Source of the DNA: Ypsolopha sequella
Lineage: Eukaryota > Arthropoda > Insecta > Lepidoptera > Ypsolophidae
Direction: 5' to 3'
NCBI GenBank assembly: GCA_934047225.1
Contig: OW203987.1
Span: 275,501 to 339,500, forward strand
DNA length: 64,000 nucleotides
In this document: piece by piece, positions 31,203 to 41,907 of the stretch
Layout: each line of letters begins with the position of its first letter
Position numbering within the stretch: position 1 is the stretch's first letter
Notes under the pieces: generated by a model
Told to the model about the DNA's origin: nothing
Database searches by the model: none
Seen by the model: the letters and a program-made list of their open reading frames with translations, nothing else
Program-made: the position numbers and the translations under genes

Positions 31203-34200
31203 TTATTGAGATGGGAGAGGGCAAAGACGCACGACAGGTCGTTTGTAAACACCTGTCGTCGTTTTGACAGAAGCTACCCTAATGACATTATCTTTGCCAG
31301 GGTATACAGCTACAATGACACCGAGCGGCCATTGAAGCGGTGGAGTATTGTCGGTAACTACAACGACAACAGATCCAATTTTGATTGGGTTGGTAGGTGT
31401 ATTCCATTTTCCTCTAGACTGGAGAAGATGGAGATAATCATTCTTCCATCGCCTCGCGAACGATTCTACCATTTGATCAAGCAACGCGTAGCGACGTAAT
31501 AAATTAACTGGCTCATCAGCCACCTTGCAAGCGAGTAATTCTTTTAAAGGAGTTGACATCAGAAAATGTGCAGGAGTTAACGCGCTAAGTTCAGATGGAT
31601 CTTCACTCAGCAGCGTAAGCGGACGAGAATTTATGACACATTCTATTTGCGTAACTACAGTTAATAATTCTTCGTAGGTCAACAGTTGAGTACCTACTAC
31701 TCTATGCAAATGCGTCTTAAATCCTTTGACATATATCTCATAATGTCCCCCAAAATGTGGGCTACGTGGAATATTAAATTTCCATTGTATTCTATGATCG
31801 GCAAGTTCATTCGCGAAAGACGTTTTAAATTCTTCGGAATTTGTCAAATTGTAAATTTCTGAGAGGGCATTTCTAGCGCCTACAAAGTTCGTAGCATTAT
31901 CAGAATATACGAAAGACACTGCTCCACGTCTAGATAAAAAACGTTTGAACGCGGAAAGAAAAGTGTTCGTGCTAAGATCAGTTGCCAATTCAACGTGAAC
32001 TGCACGAGTCACCAGGCATACAAATATGCAGAGGTAACATTTGACGGGACGGACTCCACGTTTTCGATACGGAGTGATACTGATAGGACCACAATAATCC
32101 ACAGCGCAGTGGACAAAAGCTTTAGCCTCATTAACGCGGCATGATGGTAAATCTGCCATGAAAGGGAAGGTTTGTCTCGGCTTCGCCTTAAAACAATAAT
32201 TGCAGCTATGTATTACGCGACGAACAATATTTCGACAGGAAAGTATCCAAAATTTTTGGCGGATTATTGACATTAAAGCCACTGGTCCAATGTGACAATT
32301 TTTGCGATGATAATGAATGATAATCAATTCGACAATATGATTTTTACGAGGTAACAACACAGGGTGTTGTTGATCGAACGTCATGTCTGTGTTGCGAAGT
32401 CGACCACCAACGCGTAACAATCCATTTTTATCTAAAAATGGCGATAGTCGATTTAAAGCGGGAGAACAAAGTTTATTTGACTTTAATCTTTTTATTTCAT
32501 CAAGAAAATAAAATGCTTGAAGAGCTTTAATCAATGCAACTTCAGCGAAATCCATATCGGTAGCGGTAAAAATATTAGAGCGCGGTAAAATACGTAAAAA
32601 TCGGTAGATGTAAATGATTGTGTGTAAAAGCACAAGCCATGACGAAATTCTTTCCGAAAGAGAAAGAAGTGGATGCGGTTCTTCATTACTAAAAGCGGGA
32701 AGAGAAATTGTTTTTGATTCCGGCAAGTTTTCTTCAATAGAAGCTGATTCTATTGTTTTGATTGGCCACTCTTTAGCGTCCAGATAAAGCCAAGCAGGTC
32801 CAGTGAACCAGAGTGGGTGACTCATCAACTGCATGGGAGTGAGACCACGGGAAAGACAGTCACTCGGGTTTTGAGAACCAGCTGTATGGTAAAAACATTC
32901 AGCGGGAATAGCGGATATTATTTTTGTTATACGCGTCGCGACAAAGGTTTTAAACCTGTGCGGTGAGGAATGTATCCAGTGTAAAGTTACCATAGAATCG
33001 GTAAAACAGTAAATACGTTCAATATTGTGACGTATTTTATAAGTGTCAACTACACGACGAGTTAATTTCGACATGAGTAACGAGGCACAAAGCTCAAGGC
33101 GGGCGACACTGACGGTCTTGAGCGGACAGACTTTTGACTTTGCGCATACCAGCCGAATGCTAGTGCAAGTGTCTGAGTCATCTTGTACCCTAATATATAC
33201 GACACATCCGTATCCACGTTCACTTGCGTCTGCAAATGATATTATCGAAATTTTCGAATTTTGGAACACGTCTAAGTGGCGTTTAATACGTAAATCCCGC
33301 AAAACAGGTAGCTCCTTCAAATAGTTTTGCCAAATCTGCGCAGTACCAGAGGGTAGTGTTTCATCCCAGTCTAATTTTAAAATACAGATTTTCTGCAAGA
33401 GTAATTTTGCGTACAAGATCACAGGAGCGGTAAAGCCGAGGACGTCGTACTGACGTGCTATCACGGACAAAACATTGCGTTTAGTACATGGGCGACTATC
33501 TAGCGATACAGTAAAAGAGAACTCGTCAGAATCAGGCGACCACTGTAAGCCAAGAACTTTAAGAGTTTGAGTTTGTTCTTCAAAATTCTTACTAGAATTT
33601 AAGCGGTGAGTATCAGGCAGTGTATCAAGTAACTGTTGACAGTTACTAGACCACTTGACGAGCTCAAAGCCACCGGCCTTAAGCAATCCTACCAGCTCAT
33701 CTCTGAGCTGTAAGGAGCCCTGCACGGTGGGCGTGCTATAGCAGATGTCGTCCATGTAACAGTTTCGTGCGGCTACAGTAGCGGCGAGCGGGTACGCTGA
33801 ACTCCCATCCTCACAGAGTTTCCTGACTACTCTCATCGCAAGGAAAGGGCTACTACGTAGTCCAAAGCAGACGCGATTGAACTGATAAGCGATAAGCGGT
33901 GAACACGTGTCAAAGCGGTATAAAAACTTTTGAAATTTGCGATCATCGGCGTTAACCAAAACTTGTAAGAACATTTGTTTGATATCCGAGGTAAAAGCGA
34001 TTTCATACAAGCGGAAGTCAAGTAAAATTAAAAACAAATCGTTTTGCAAATTAGCACCTGTGTGCAGCGTGTCATTTAATGAGACACGAGTACCATCAGC
34101 GGAGTCAGTCTTAGTACTGGCATTCATACAAATACGCACCTTTGTCGTTGATTTATCAACACGCACTACGGGATGATGCGGAATATAATAACCAAGAGAT

Positions 34201-36545
34201 AATTGGTCATCATTATGAAGCGGGGATATGTAACCTTTAGTTAGGTATTCATTTATTATATTGTTATACTCGGAACGTAAATCTGCGTTAGAAACAAACC
34301 TACGCTCAAGAGACATAAAACACTTTTTTGCGTGATGGTACGAGTTTCCTAGTATGTTAGGATTCCGTGCGAACGGTAAAGAAACCGAATAGCGACCAGC
34401 GGGGTCACGTGACACATTGTTAATAAATAATTTTTCACATTCATCATTTGCGGGACTAGAAGCAGGTTCACAATGCACCTCTTCTAATTGCCAAAATTTT
34501 TGTAAAATAAAATCTATTGGCGGTTCAATCTCCATATAAGAGCATAACGAAATTGAACATGCGGTATTTTGGTAAACAGGCGTATTACCAATTAGCGTAA
34601 AACCGAAGATGGTCTGAAATCCCGTCGGCGTACCCGGGGGACCAGAGACGCGGCCTGATAACAAGATATCCGCGAATAAAGATGCACCGATAAGAATATC
34701 AATCTCGCCCGGTAAGTAAAAGGTTTCATCAGCAAGTGTGATACCTTTTAAATATGAAAGCGTAGACAAATCGACCTGCACCGATGGTAAGTTGTCGGTA
34801 ATACGGTCGATTACATAAGTGTCAAGCGAAATTGAAACCGAATCATCAAATCGTGAAAACAATTTAAGGTTTGTCGCACCCTTAATTGGGTTTGATGAAG
34901 AGCCGATGCCCTTAACAAAAGCGCGGGGAATTTTCTCATATTTTAAGTTAAGCTTCTCACAACAGGAAACCGTCGAAAAACTGGATTGTGACGCAGGGTC
35001 GCAGAGCGCACGTAGACGGACTGACATACCGTTAGAATCTTTCACGATCACTTGAATTGTACCTAAAAGGCATGTTTCATTACGCTGCGAGTTAGGCTGT
35101 AAGTTACATAAAGAAATATTATTACTCGCAGTTGGTACGGATTGAGAATCATTAGTCATATGTTCTGTGTTAGTCGCCGATACGGCAGGATCCACCAACC
35201 TCGAAGATTGCGTATGTGTGCGTGGAGACACGGTAATATTTTGACCAAGCGCGGTGTGAGTATTCATCACATTTTGTTTGCGGCACAACATCGAATGGTG
35301 TTTACAATTACAATGGCGGCAATTATAAGACGATTTACAAGCGGAATTGTTATGCGTAATACTTAAACAATTGGTGCAACCGTTATTAGATTTGATGAAC
35401 TGAAATCTTTTCTCGATATCTAGTTTCACAAATTCGGGACACTTATATAAATTATAGTGTTTTAATTGTTTACATAGCGGACAACAATTATTATTGGTCG
35501 AAGCGGAGACAAAAGCATGGGTTGACTTGGTACTGTACCCGGTTTTGTTGTTATTATTATTAACGGAGCGGTTCGGAGCGGGAGCGGTAATTGCGGGTGC
35601 AGTGCGGTTCAGTATCTTAGTTTGTTCCCGTAAAAATGATATTAATTCATCATAATGGGGTAAATCGGAACCACGTTTAAACATTTCAAATGAACGAGCG
35701 GTTTCAACATCAAGTTTTTTAAGGGCCAAATACATAAGGATAAAATCCGAAAGATCTTTAATATTCAGCGATTTTAAACACGAAACAGCGGAACAGAACT
35801 TGTCTAAAAACAAGTCCAAGTTTTTTGAACTAGCGGTAGTTAAAGGGCGAAATTCAAACATTTGATCCAAATAAGTAGTGGCTAAACTACGCGAGTCTTG
35901 AAAAGTAGAAACGAGTGTTTTCCAGATTATGTCGTAGTTAGTTGCGTTCGGTGTGATTCCAGAACAAATCGAAAGTGCCCGGCCAGAAAGTTTACCCATC
36001 AGGTATTGTACTCGTTCGTTGTCGGTCAAGTCCGGATTATCGTGAATCGTGGTTTTAAATGTTTCATAGAATGTTGGCCACATAGTAGCTTCACCAGAAA
36101 AACCAACGAGTTCCAGTTTTGGAAGCTTGATAGTAGGTTTTTTGGGACATTCCATGTCAAGTGGAGCTTTAACTTTAGAGTCAGCCGATTTCGAAGAATG
36201 TGATAACTTCCGGTTGATGTATTTGCAATGGGAGTAAAGATCCTCAAAAGCTGACCAACTTTGATAATTTGGTTCAAAATTAGGATTTATCAATACCTCT
36301 GTGTCATTAATTTCATCTATGATTACATGAATTTCTGAGCGTACAGTATCCAAAGTTTCGACATTGGCCATAAACAATTCTGCCGAAGAAACATCCTCTA
36401 AAGCGGTTTTAGAAAAGTCATAAACTCTCTGAAGGCGATTAAACAATTCTTGCCTTTTATTTTTAAGCTTCTTTAAACTATACGACATCTTTAATTTTGC
36501 AGCTTCTGCGGAATTTGGCATGTTATATAGTACAAAGTTAGGCAA
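31203..36545 (-). CDS. BEL/Pao gag-pol polyprotein
   Basis: 1780 residues in one open frame. In order: coiled N-terminus; Gag-like DUF1759-type region (about 140-300, KLPKLELVGFSGEATMWPTF); Cys/His zinc knuckles (350-420, CPLCKQ..., NCRHCNCKHHSMLC). Next a retropepsin-like protease (about 510, ALCDPASQSS; the usual Gly after Asp is replaced). The RT has YMDD near 930, RNase H SFADASERGYGC near 1105. The integrase has an H-C zinc finger, then DYCG near 1482, SDNATNF near 1547 and HFGGHYE near 1602 as the D,D,E triad. A C-terminal DUF5641-type piece (VIVAVYPGKDNVIRVASV) ends it. Function: reverse transcription and integration of the element itself. First ATG at 36545; others at residues 9 and 20. 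Confidence 0.95.
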   Translation of the reverse strand: MPNFVLYNMPNSAEAAKLKMSYSLKKLKNKRQELFNRLQRVYDFSKTALEDVSSAELFMANVETLDTVRSEIHVIIDEINDTEVLINPNFEPNYQSWSAFEDLYSHCKYINRKLSHSSKSADSKVKAPLDMECPKKPTIKLPKLELVGFSGEATMWPTFYETFKTTIHDNPDLTDNERVQYLMGKLSGRALSICSGITPNATNYDIIWKTLVSTFQDSRSLATTYLDQMFEFRPLTTASSKNLDLFLDKFCSAVSCLKSLNIKDLSDFILMYLALKKLDVETARSFEMFKRGSDLPHYDELISFLREQTKILNRTAPAITAPAPNRSVNNNNNKTGYSTKSTHAFVSASTNNNCCPLCKQLKHYNLYKCPEFVKLDIEKRFQFIKSNNGCTNCLSITHNNSACKSSYNCRHCNCKHHSMLCRKQNVMNTHTALGQNITVSPRTHTQSSRLVDPAVSATNTEHMTNDSQSVPTASNNISLCNLQPNSQRNETCLLGTIQVIVKDSNGMSVRLRALCDPASQSSFSTVSCCEKLNLKYEKIPRAFVKGIGSSSNPIKGATNLKLFSRFDDSVSISLDTYVIDRITDNLPSVQVDLSTLSYLKGITLADETFYLPGEIDILIGASLFADILLSGRVSGPPGTPTGFQTIFGFTLIGNTPVYQNTACSISLCSYMEIEPPIDFILQKFWQLEEVHCEPASSPANDECEKLFINNVSRDPAGRYSVSLPFARNPNILGNSYHHAKKCFMSLERRFVSNADLRSEYNNIINEYLTKGYISPLHNDDQLSLGYYIPHHPVVRVDKSTTKVRICMNASTKTDSADGTRVSLNDTLHTGANLQNDLFLILLDFRLYEIAFTSDIKQMFLQVLVNADDRKFQKFLYRFDTCSPLIAYQFNRVCFGLRSSPFLAMRVVRKLCEDGSSAYPLAATVAARNCYMDDICYSTPTVQGSLQLRDELVGLLKAGGFELVKWSSNCQQLLDTLPDTHRLNSSKNFEEQTQTLKVLGLQWSPDSDEFSFTVSLDSRPCTKRNVLSVIARQYDVLGFTAPVILYAKLLLQKICILKLDWDETLPSGTAQIWQNYLKELPVLRDLRIKRHLDVFQNSKISIISFADASERGYGCVVYIRVQDDSDTCTSIRLVCAKSKVCPLKTVSVARLELCASLLMSKLTRRVVDTYKIRHNIERIYCFTDSMVTLHWIHSSPHRFKTFVATRITKIISAIPAECFYHTAGSQNPSDCLSRGLTPMQLMSHPLWFTGPAWLYLDAKEWPIKTIESASIEENLPESKTISLPAFSNEEPHPLLSLSERISSWLVLLHTIIYIYRFLRILPRSNIFTATDMDFAEVALIKALQAFYFLDEIKRLKSNKLCSPALNRLSPFLDKNGLLRVGGRLRNTDMTFDQQHPVLLPRKNHIVELIIIHYHRKNCHIGPVALMSIIRQKFWILSCRNIVRRVIHSCNYCFKAKPRQTFPFMADLPSCRVNEAKAFVHCAVDYCGPISITPYRKRGVRPVKCYLCIFVCLVTRAVHVELATDLSTNTFLSAFKRFLSRRGAVSFVYSDNATNFVGARNALSEIYNLTNSEEFKTSFANELADHRIQWKFNIPRSPHFGGHYEIYVKGFKTHLHRVVGTQLLTYEELLTVVTQIECVINSRPLTLLSEDPSELSALTPAHFLMSTPLKELLACKVADEPVNLLRRYALLDQMVESFARRWKNDYLHLLQSRGKWNTPTNPIKIGSVVVVVTDNTPPLQWPLGVIVAVYPGKDNVIRVASVKTTTGVYKRPVVRLCPLPSQ

Positions 36546-36989
36546 GTACCAGAACTATTGAAAGTTTTATACTGACTACAACATAGAATAATGCTAATGA
36601 GTTAGAGATAACACGGGCGGCGGACGAACCTGTGTACGAGTACCTCTCGATAATATTAAGAATTAGCAGGTAGGCAGATAATATTTTCTGTGAAATGATC
36701 AAATGGTATAATCGCAGCGGATAAATTAACAGAATGGCGTATTTCACTGTAGATAATTTATAATTTCCAGTATATAGGAAATGGAATCACTAATATTTTG
36801 ACGAATGCGGGGTTTTAATGCATAGATAATGCAAATAAGAGCGGGAATGCGGGGTAATACTGCGGGCAGAGTGAAAATTAGAGCGGAATTCACGTGTTCT
36901 TTAGACAAAGAACATGAAGATAGCGGTTGGAAATACCAAAAAATGGTTATAGATCGCAGATCAAAGGGCCTAAAATGGATCTAGATCCG

Positions 36990-37009
36990 GCTCGAATGGC
37001 CAAAAAAAA
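36990..37009 (-). other. Candidate primer binding site of the BEL element
   Basis: On the minus strand, after the 5' LTR and a short T run, the sequence is TGGCCATTCGAGCCGGATC. TGG at this place is the complement of tRNA-CCA, and TTCGA resembles a T-arm. The tRNA is not identified. Confidence 0.4.
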
Positions 37010-37474
37010 TGAACACGCGATATGACGGCAGTGCTTTGTATCACCATAGGTTTTAAAAATAGCGGGAAGTGAAGAGAAATAATTACGAAGATGAAAGATC
37101 TGACCTTGGGAAGGAGCTGCATGCACCACAAACCACGCTTCGCCTGAGCCACCAAGTCTCTGGTGTTCTCCAAGATGGTTTTCTTCTTCCTCTTCGTGCC
37201 TGGTTGCGCTCTTCTCGGCTAATCTTCTTCGTAATAGTAATAGATGAAAATGAGGCGCACAGCGGGTGCGATCTCAAAATGGCGGGCGGTAGGGTCGAGG
37301 TAGGACCTAGTCGAATGACAATCAGCGTATACCTCCGGCGTGAAAGGCTTCTGATTGACGACTGATTGATTTGCGTCCAAAACTAAGCGGGTGGAGATGC
37401 AGCGAAAATGACAGTTGCAAATATTAATTCACAACTACCTCGCAGTATGAGAGCCACAAGAAGTGGCGCGAACA
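37010..37474 (-). repeat. 5' LTR of the BEL element
   Basis: 465 bp, TGAACACGCG to GCGCGAACA; nearly identical to 30638-31102. ATCAT follows at 37475-37479. Confidence 0.95.
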
Positions 37475-37479
37475 ATCAT

Positions 37480-38029
37480 CTTGTGAAATTGAAACGTTGA
37501 CGCAGCTTTGTGAACTAATGATAAGATAACATTTGAACGTTCAATTCACGAAGCAATTACGAAATGTTAGATAATAATTTTGTGTAAATAGTTAAGTATT
37601 GTTTTGTAAATAGTAAATTATAGTAATTGTTACATTTTGATCCTTTGAAGAGTCAATACGAAATGTTTAATTATCAAAAATATTATAAAAAAAGTTTTCA
37701 ACTATTACATACTCGTATGTAACTTAACGAATAAATTATGAAATTACTTTTAATTGTTTTATTTGAACTCAGAACAATTAATAATATTTCAATATATCAC
37801 TGATCGGGTGTAAGGGCTTTGATAGCGTACCGGTTTGCTTTTGAAGTTTCGAAATTCTCCAACAAAATTGATTTTTGATTTGATTTTCAGAAGTCTTTAT
37901 TGAAAATAATTTACAGTAACCAATTTGCAACTAATAACTAGAAGTAAATGTGAACCTTAACTATTGACTACTTTATTAGACTGTAAGCGTCTCTCAAAGC
38001 TATTTTATTTTATATAATGACTACGGGAC
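37480..38029. other. AT-rich flank right of the BEL element
   Basis: No gene seen. AATAAA at 37730-37735 could end the receptor transcript if the BEL element lies in its 3' UTR. Otherwise featureless. Confidence 0.45.
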
Positions 38030-38520
38030 TCGCCGATCAAAGTTTTTCCGAAAAAGTGTCAAAATCCCTATCAGTTGTCAAAAAATGTCAAATTTGAATA
38101 TGTCAGCGTAATTGGCGACCCTGAATGCCCCTTGATACCGAGTTTCAAGCAAATCGGAATACATTTTTGGACCTGTAAAATAAAAATAAATAATATAATA
38201 AAATAAATGTAAAATTTGGCAATTTTTTTTCGATTTTTTTTTATCGTTATGTAGACCTTTTCCTAGACATGGGTCTAACTCCAGCTGTTCGGGAGATACA
38301 GGCTGTCAAAGTTTCGACATAAAAAAAAACTTTTTTTGGCACCCCGTGGTCCACCCCCTGGGGATGTACCACCTTCCATTACAAAGATATTTTGATAGGA
38401 TATAGATAGATATATACAGATAGATAGATATATTGACAGATAGATTGTGGATATAAAGAAAGATAGATACCTCAAAAGAAAAAAATGGAACCCTAATAGG
38501 ACCGCTTGTGTCACAGAACT
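38030..38520 (+). repeat. Dispersed repeat family, copy 1 left part
   Basis: Starts ACTCGCCGATCAAAGTTTTT and runs through CTGAATGCCCCTTGATACCG and TGTACCACCTTCC to a GATAGATA stretch (38395-38470). It matches 48920-49275 in the same order. The continuation, seen at 49280-49985, lies here at 40230-41110, so this copy has been split. Related to the arms of the foldback at 4680-5790. No ORF. Confidence 0.65.
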
Positions 38521-39129
38521 ATTAATAGGAATAGAAAGGCCATGAAAGCCGTGACTGCGACGCACCGATATGATCAATACGTCAAGACATAGCCCGCGGG
38601 CCTCTCATTTCTCAACCGAACGTGTTAGAACAAACATACTGTAACAATAGTGTATTGCAGCGTGCCAAATTTTTCTCTTCAAATAACGAAAATAAGACAT
38701 CCAGAGGAATTTCATTCCACTCGTAAGTTATGTAAACATGTATTTACATTGATATTTTCAGAATAAATCTCGCGGTAAAGTAAATTTCAACCTTATCATG
38801 AAATATTTAGCGTTGTAGCAAATAGCGTTGAAATTAGACAATATTTTGTCCATTGTAGGTTATATAGAGTGTCACACATTGAGTTAGCGCCGCAATGTCT
38901 GCATTTATTATTATTAAATTTTTTTTTGGCTTTGTCACTCCATAACTCCGTCATTTCTGAACCGATTTGAATATTATTTTTTTTGTTAGAAAGAATGTAC
39001 TTTCAGGTAGGTCTTCAGAGATAGGCAGTGGAACTCCTCAGAAAATGACAGCATACCTCTCGAAATTGAGGTAATCGCTATGTACCTAGGTGTTGATTAC
39101 AAGGTATTACTTGAAAATCATCATTCTTC
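38521..39129. other. Unassigned sequence between repeats
   Basis: AT-rich; contains CATAACTCCGTCATTTCTGAACCGATTTG, a phrase of DNA-transposon type in Lepidoptera. No ORF of note. Confidence 0.4.
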
Positions 39130-39490
39130 CACCTGACTTTCGATCCTGGCTTCATCACCATATTCACCATAGAACTCCTCAACGGATCAGAGCACATAAC
39201 TCGAAATTGCAGCAATCACTGCGTTAGGGTGCTGATTCAAGGGTATTACTTGGAGATTATCAGAATACCCACCTGACCTTCGATCCTGGCTTCATTACCA
39301 TAGAACTCCTCAACGGATGACAGCATATAACTTTGGATTGCGGCAACCAGTTTGTGTAAGGGTGCTCATTGCAGGGCATTGCTGAAAACTGCCAGTGTAC
39401 CCACCTGACCTTCGATCTTGGCTTCATCACCGTAGAACACTTCAACGGATGACAGCACATAACTCGAGATTGCGGTAATCATGTTGTGTT
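39130..39490 (+). repeat. Degenerate tandem repeat, unit about 140 bp, 3 units
   Basis: Each unit has CACCTGACCTTCGATC.TGG, then CTTCATCACC.TAGAACTCCTC, AACGGAT, ATAACTCGAAATTGC and a GGGTGCTGAT box. The units have drifted, so this is older than the near-identical arrays. Confidence 0.7.
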
Positions 39491-39621
39491 AGGGTGCTGA
39501 TAGCAGGAAGCTACTCAAACATGGCTACTTATAATCACTTGAAGTTCGTTTCATATTAACACCACGTTTGCAAGAACTACCCATACCTCACAATTTAACC
39601 CAGCAACACTAAAAAAATGTG

Positions 39622-39985
39622 AAATAAAATAAACTTTTAACAAAAAAATTGTAACCGACTTCAATAGTAACAGCAGTCATTCACTAAAAAGTTAATAATA
39701 ATTCTATAAAGACCGATGGTACCGAAGCAACACTTTGGCCGACTTCTTTCTTCCTGAAACATTATGTTATCTAGAAGTCGGCGTATTTCCTACGATATAG
39801 CAACATAAAAACCAATTTAAGAACGTCGACTTCTAGATAACATAACGTTTCAAAAAGAAAGAAGTCGGCAAAAGTGTTGCTTCGGTTCCATCGGTCTTTA
39901 TAGAATTATTATTAACTTTTTAGTGAATGACTGCTGTTACTATTGAAGTCGGTTACTATTTTTTTGTTAAAAGTTTATTTCAAAC
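39622..39985. repeat. Foldback element with arms of about 160 bp
   Basis: Left arm 39622-39785 and right arm 39826-39985 are inverted copies (AACTTTTAACAAAAAAATTG.., GACCGATGG.ACCGAAGCAAC, TTCTAGA). The spacer is about 40 bp. No coding sequence; MITE-like. Confidence 0.8.
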
Positions 39986-40385
39986 ATTATATTATCAACA
40001 CGGACCTAATTGTGCCACAGTGCGGCCGCTGGTCATGGCTCTTTACACACATTAGCAAAGTGCCATGACGTGTTCGGTATTGTACATCTAAGCTTCATAG
40101 AAATACGTGTTATTTTGGCTGTATGAAGACGTGTGAATCTATGTGTGCGCCGCGTATGTTTACAAACTAGGTAATACTACGTTATTTCAAAAACTGGCGA
40201 CAGAGGTTCTCGAATAAAGTTTGTTTCACGCCATCTCCGTGGTTTGTGTGGCTGTCTGTTTGTCCGTCTGTTACAGCCGATTTGCTCTGGTACACATACT
40301 TTCAAGAATTTTCATGTCACTATATTAAATTTCAAAATTGATGCCATTTTTGTAATTAATGTCCCAAAAAAACTATAAAAACGAC

Positions 40386-40619
40386 TATAGAGTTAAATGT
40401 GACTTGAGGATAATTCATGATTTATATAAAAACGGCTCACCTCAATACGTGCTATGATCGGGAAAGCCGACCAGTTTCAGCAGATTTAGACTGCCTTCAT
40501 CTGGGCGAGTAAAGACGCGACGACGTTACGCCTCACACTACGTACGTACGTACGTAACGTGAAACTGGTTGGCTTTCCCGATCATAACACGTATTGAGGT
40601 GAGCCGTTTTTATATAAAT
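40386..40619. mobile_element. Hairpin insertion with hammerhead-like motif and 12-bp target duplication
   Basis: A 234-bp insertion flanked by TATAAAAACGAC (40374-40385 and 40620-40631). The paralogous copy near 49411-49430 shows the empty site with one such block. Inside, arms of about 60 bp (40418-40477 and 40563-40622) are inverted. On the minus strand CAGATGAAGGCAG...CTGCTGAAAC, then TGGTCGG/CCGATCA can pair: hammerhead-like, but with CAGATGA in place of CTGATGA. An (ACGT)n run lies at 40537-40555. Confidence 0.7.
40475..40503 (-). ncRNA. Hammerhead-like core in the 40.4-kb hairpin
   Basis: Minus strand: CAGATGA, stem GCAG/CTGC with loop TCTAAAT, GAAA, then a seven-pair stem TGGTCGG/CCGATCA. 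One core base deviates from the consensus (U4 to A), which would be expected to abolish cleavage. Confidence 0.35.
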
Positions 40620-41189
40620 TATAAAAACGACACCCATATTAATATTTACACATTTCAACATTACAACCCACCCCAACAGGGGATGAAGGTATTTCACGTC
40701 CACTACGTTGGATTTAGAAATCGTTGTTGTTTTCGTAATCAGCGACCCAATAAACCATACGAACGATACCCATGTTGATTTTCAGACTTTGTCACCCCAT
40801 TTCCCCCTTTTAGGGGTTGAGTTCTGGAATTGCTTTTTTCACGTCCACCACGTTGGATTTTGAAATCTTTGTTGTTTTCGTAATCAGCGACTCGATAAAC
40901 CATATAAACGATACCCATGGTGATTTTCAGACTTTGTCAACCCATTTGAAATCTGAAAAAAACTGAACCACGTGCTTACTCATTTATGGATAGGAGTACT
41001 CCTGTGAAGTCTCGAATAAAATAGTCTAACTAATCTTGTTTCCTCATACAAACTTTTGACACCCGTTTCACCCCCTTAGGGGGTGAATTTTGAAAAATCC
41101 TTTCTTAATGGATGCCAACACTATATTAAGTATCTATTTGCAAAATTTCAAGTCTCTAGAACCAGTGGTTTAGGCTGTGCGTTGATATA

Positions 41190-41235
41190 TCAGTCAGTCA
41201 GTCAGTCAGTCAGTCAGTCAGTCAGTCAGTCAGTC
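41190..41235 (+). repeat. (CAGT)n microsatellite
   Basis: About 11 units of CAGT. The stretch on to 41560 is AT-rich and holds nothing recognised. Confidence 0.9.
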
Positions 41236-41569
41236 AAGACTTTGAATTATATGTACTATACAGATATTCAAAATAAAATAATTTTCATTTGTTTATTAAT
41301 CAACATGGCAAGTTCGATGTTGTTTGGCCACTGCTATGCATATAAACGAGACGTATGAGAAACCAATATTTTAAATTCATAGCTATATTCTTACTAGAAT
41401 ACACATCGTGAATAGTCCCTAAAAGCAATCGGGGTATTTATTGGTAATGTAGGTATGTTTATTTATACGTACTATCCGGCTAGCCACTTACGTCTGCTAG
41501 TGTAATGCGCAACTATCCCTCTCTATTTTTACCCGTGCTTGTAAACCGTGCCGCTGCCTGTACGCCGTA

Positions 41570-41775
41570 GAGCTTGCTACGCCGTAGAGATAGCTACGCC
41601 GTAGAGATAGCTACGCCGTAGAGATAGTTACGCCATAGAGATAGCTACGCCGTAGAGATAGCTACGCCGTAGATATAGCTACGCCGTAGAGATAGCTACG
41701 CCGTAGAGATAGCTACGCCGTAGTGATAGCTACGCAGAGAGCATGCTACGCCGTAGAGTTTGCTACGCCGTATAG
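41570..41775 (+). repeat. 17-bp tandem repeat, about 11 units
   Basis: TACGCCGTAGAGATAGC with point changes in the outer units. Confidence 0.9.
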
Positions 41776-41907
41776 GAATCCTAAAGTCTACAATTAACTT
41801 AAATTATTTACAGTTGTATCTCTGACACATTCCACTGCTTTTTTTATTTCTAGAAATCAATAGGAATCTAATAAACTTAGTAAAATGTTAAAAGAACAAA
41901 ATATTGT

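Larger units (their letters stand above)
30638..37474 (-). mobile_element. Complete BEL/Pao LTR retrotransposon
   Basis: 6837 bp. Two 465-bp LTRs (30638-31102 and 37010-37474) start TG, end CA and appear almost identical; one clear difference is the fourth base (TGAG / TGAA). ATCAT flanks both sides (30633-30637 and 37475-37479), the 5-bp duplication expected for BEL. A single 1780-codon gag-pol reads on the minus strand. No envelope-like ORF. Near-identical LTRs and an open frame point to recent insertion; the element could be mobile. Confidence 0.97.
40230..41110 (+). repeat. Dispersed repeat family, copy 1 right part
   Basis: Matches 49280-49985: GTGTGGCTGTCTGT, GATTTGCTCTGG.ACACATAC, then tandem 130-bp blocks with CACGTCCACCACGTTGGATTT, ATCAGCGACCCGATAAAC and CACCCAATTTCCCCTTTTAGG. 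It is interrupted by the hairpin insertion at 40386-40619, whose empty site is seen in the other copy. Confidence 0.7.

Noticed and set aside
31203..36545. Endogenous retrovirus with envelope
   Set aside because: Domain content, 5-bp duplication and lack of any third ORF show a BEL/Pao retrotransposon without an envelope gene.
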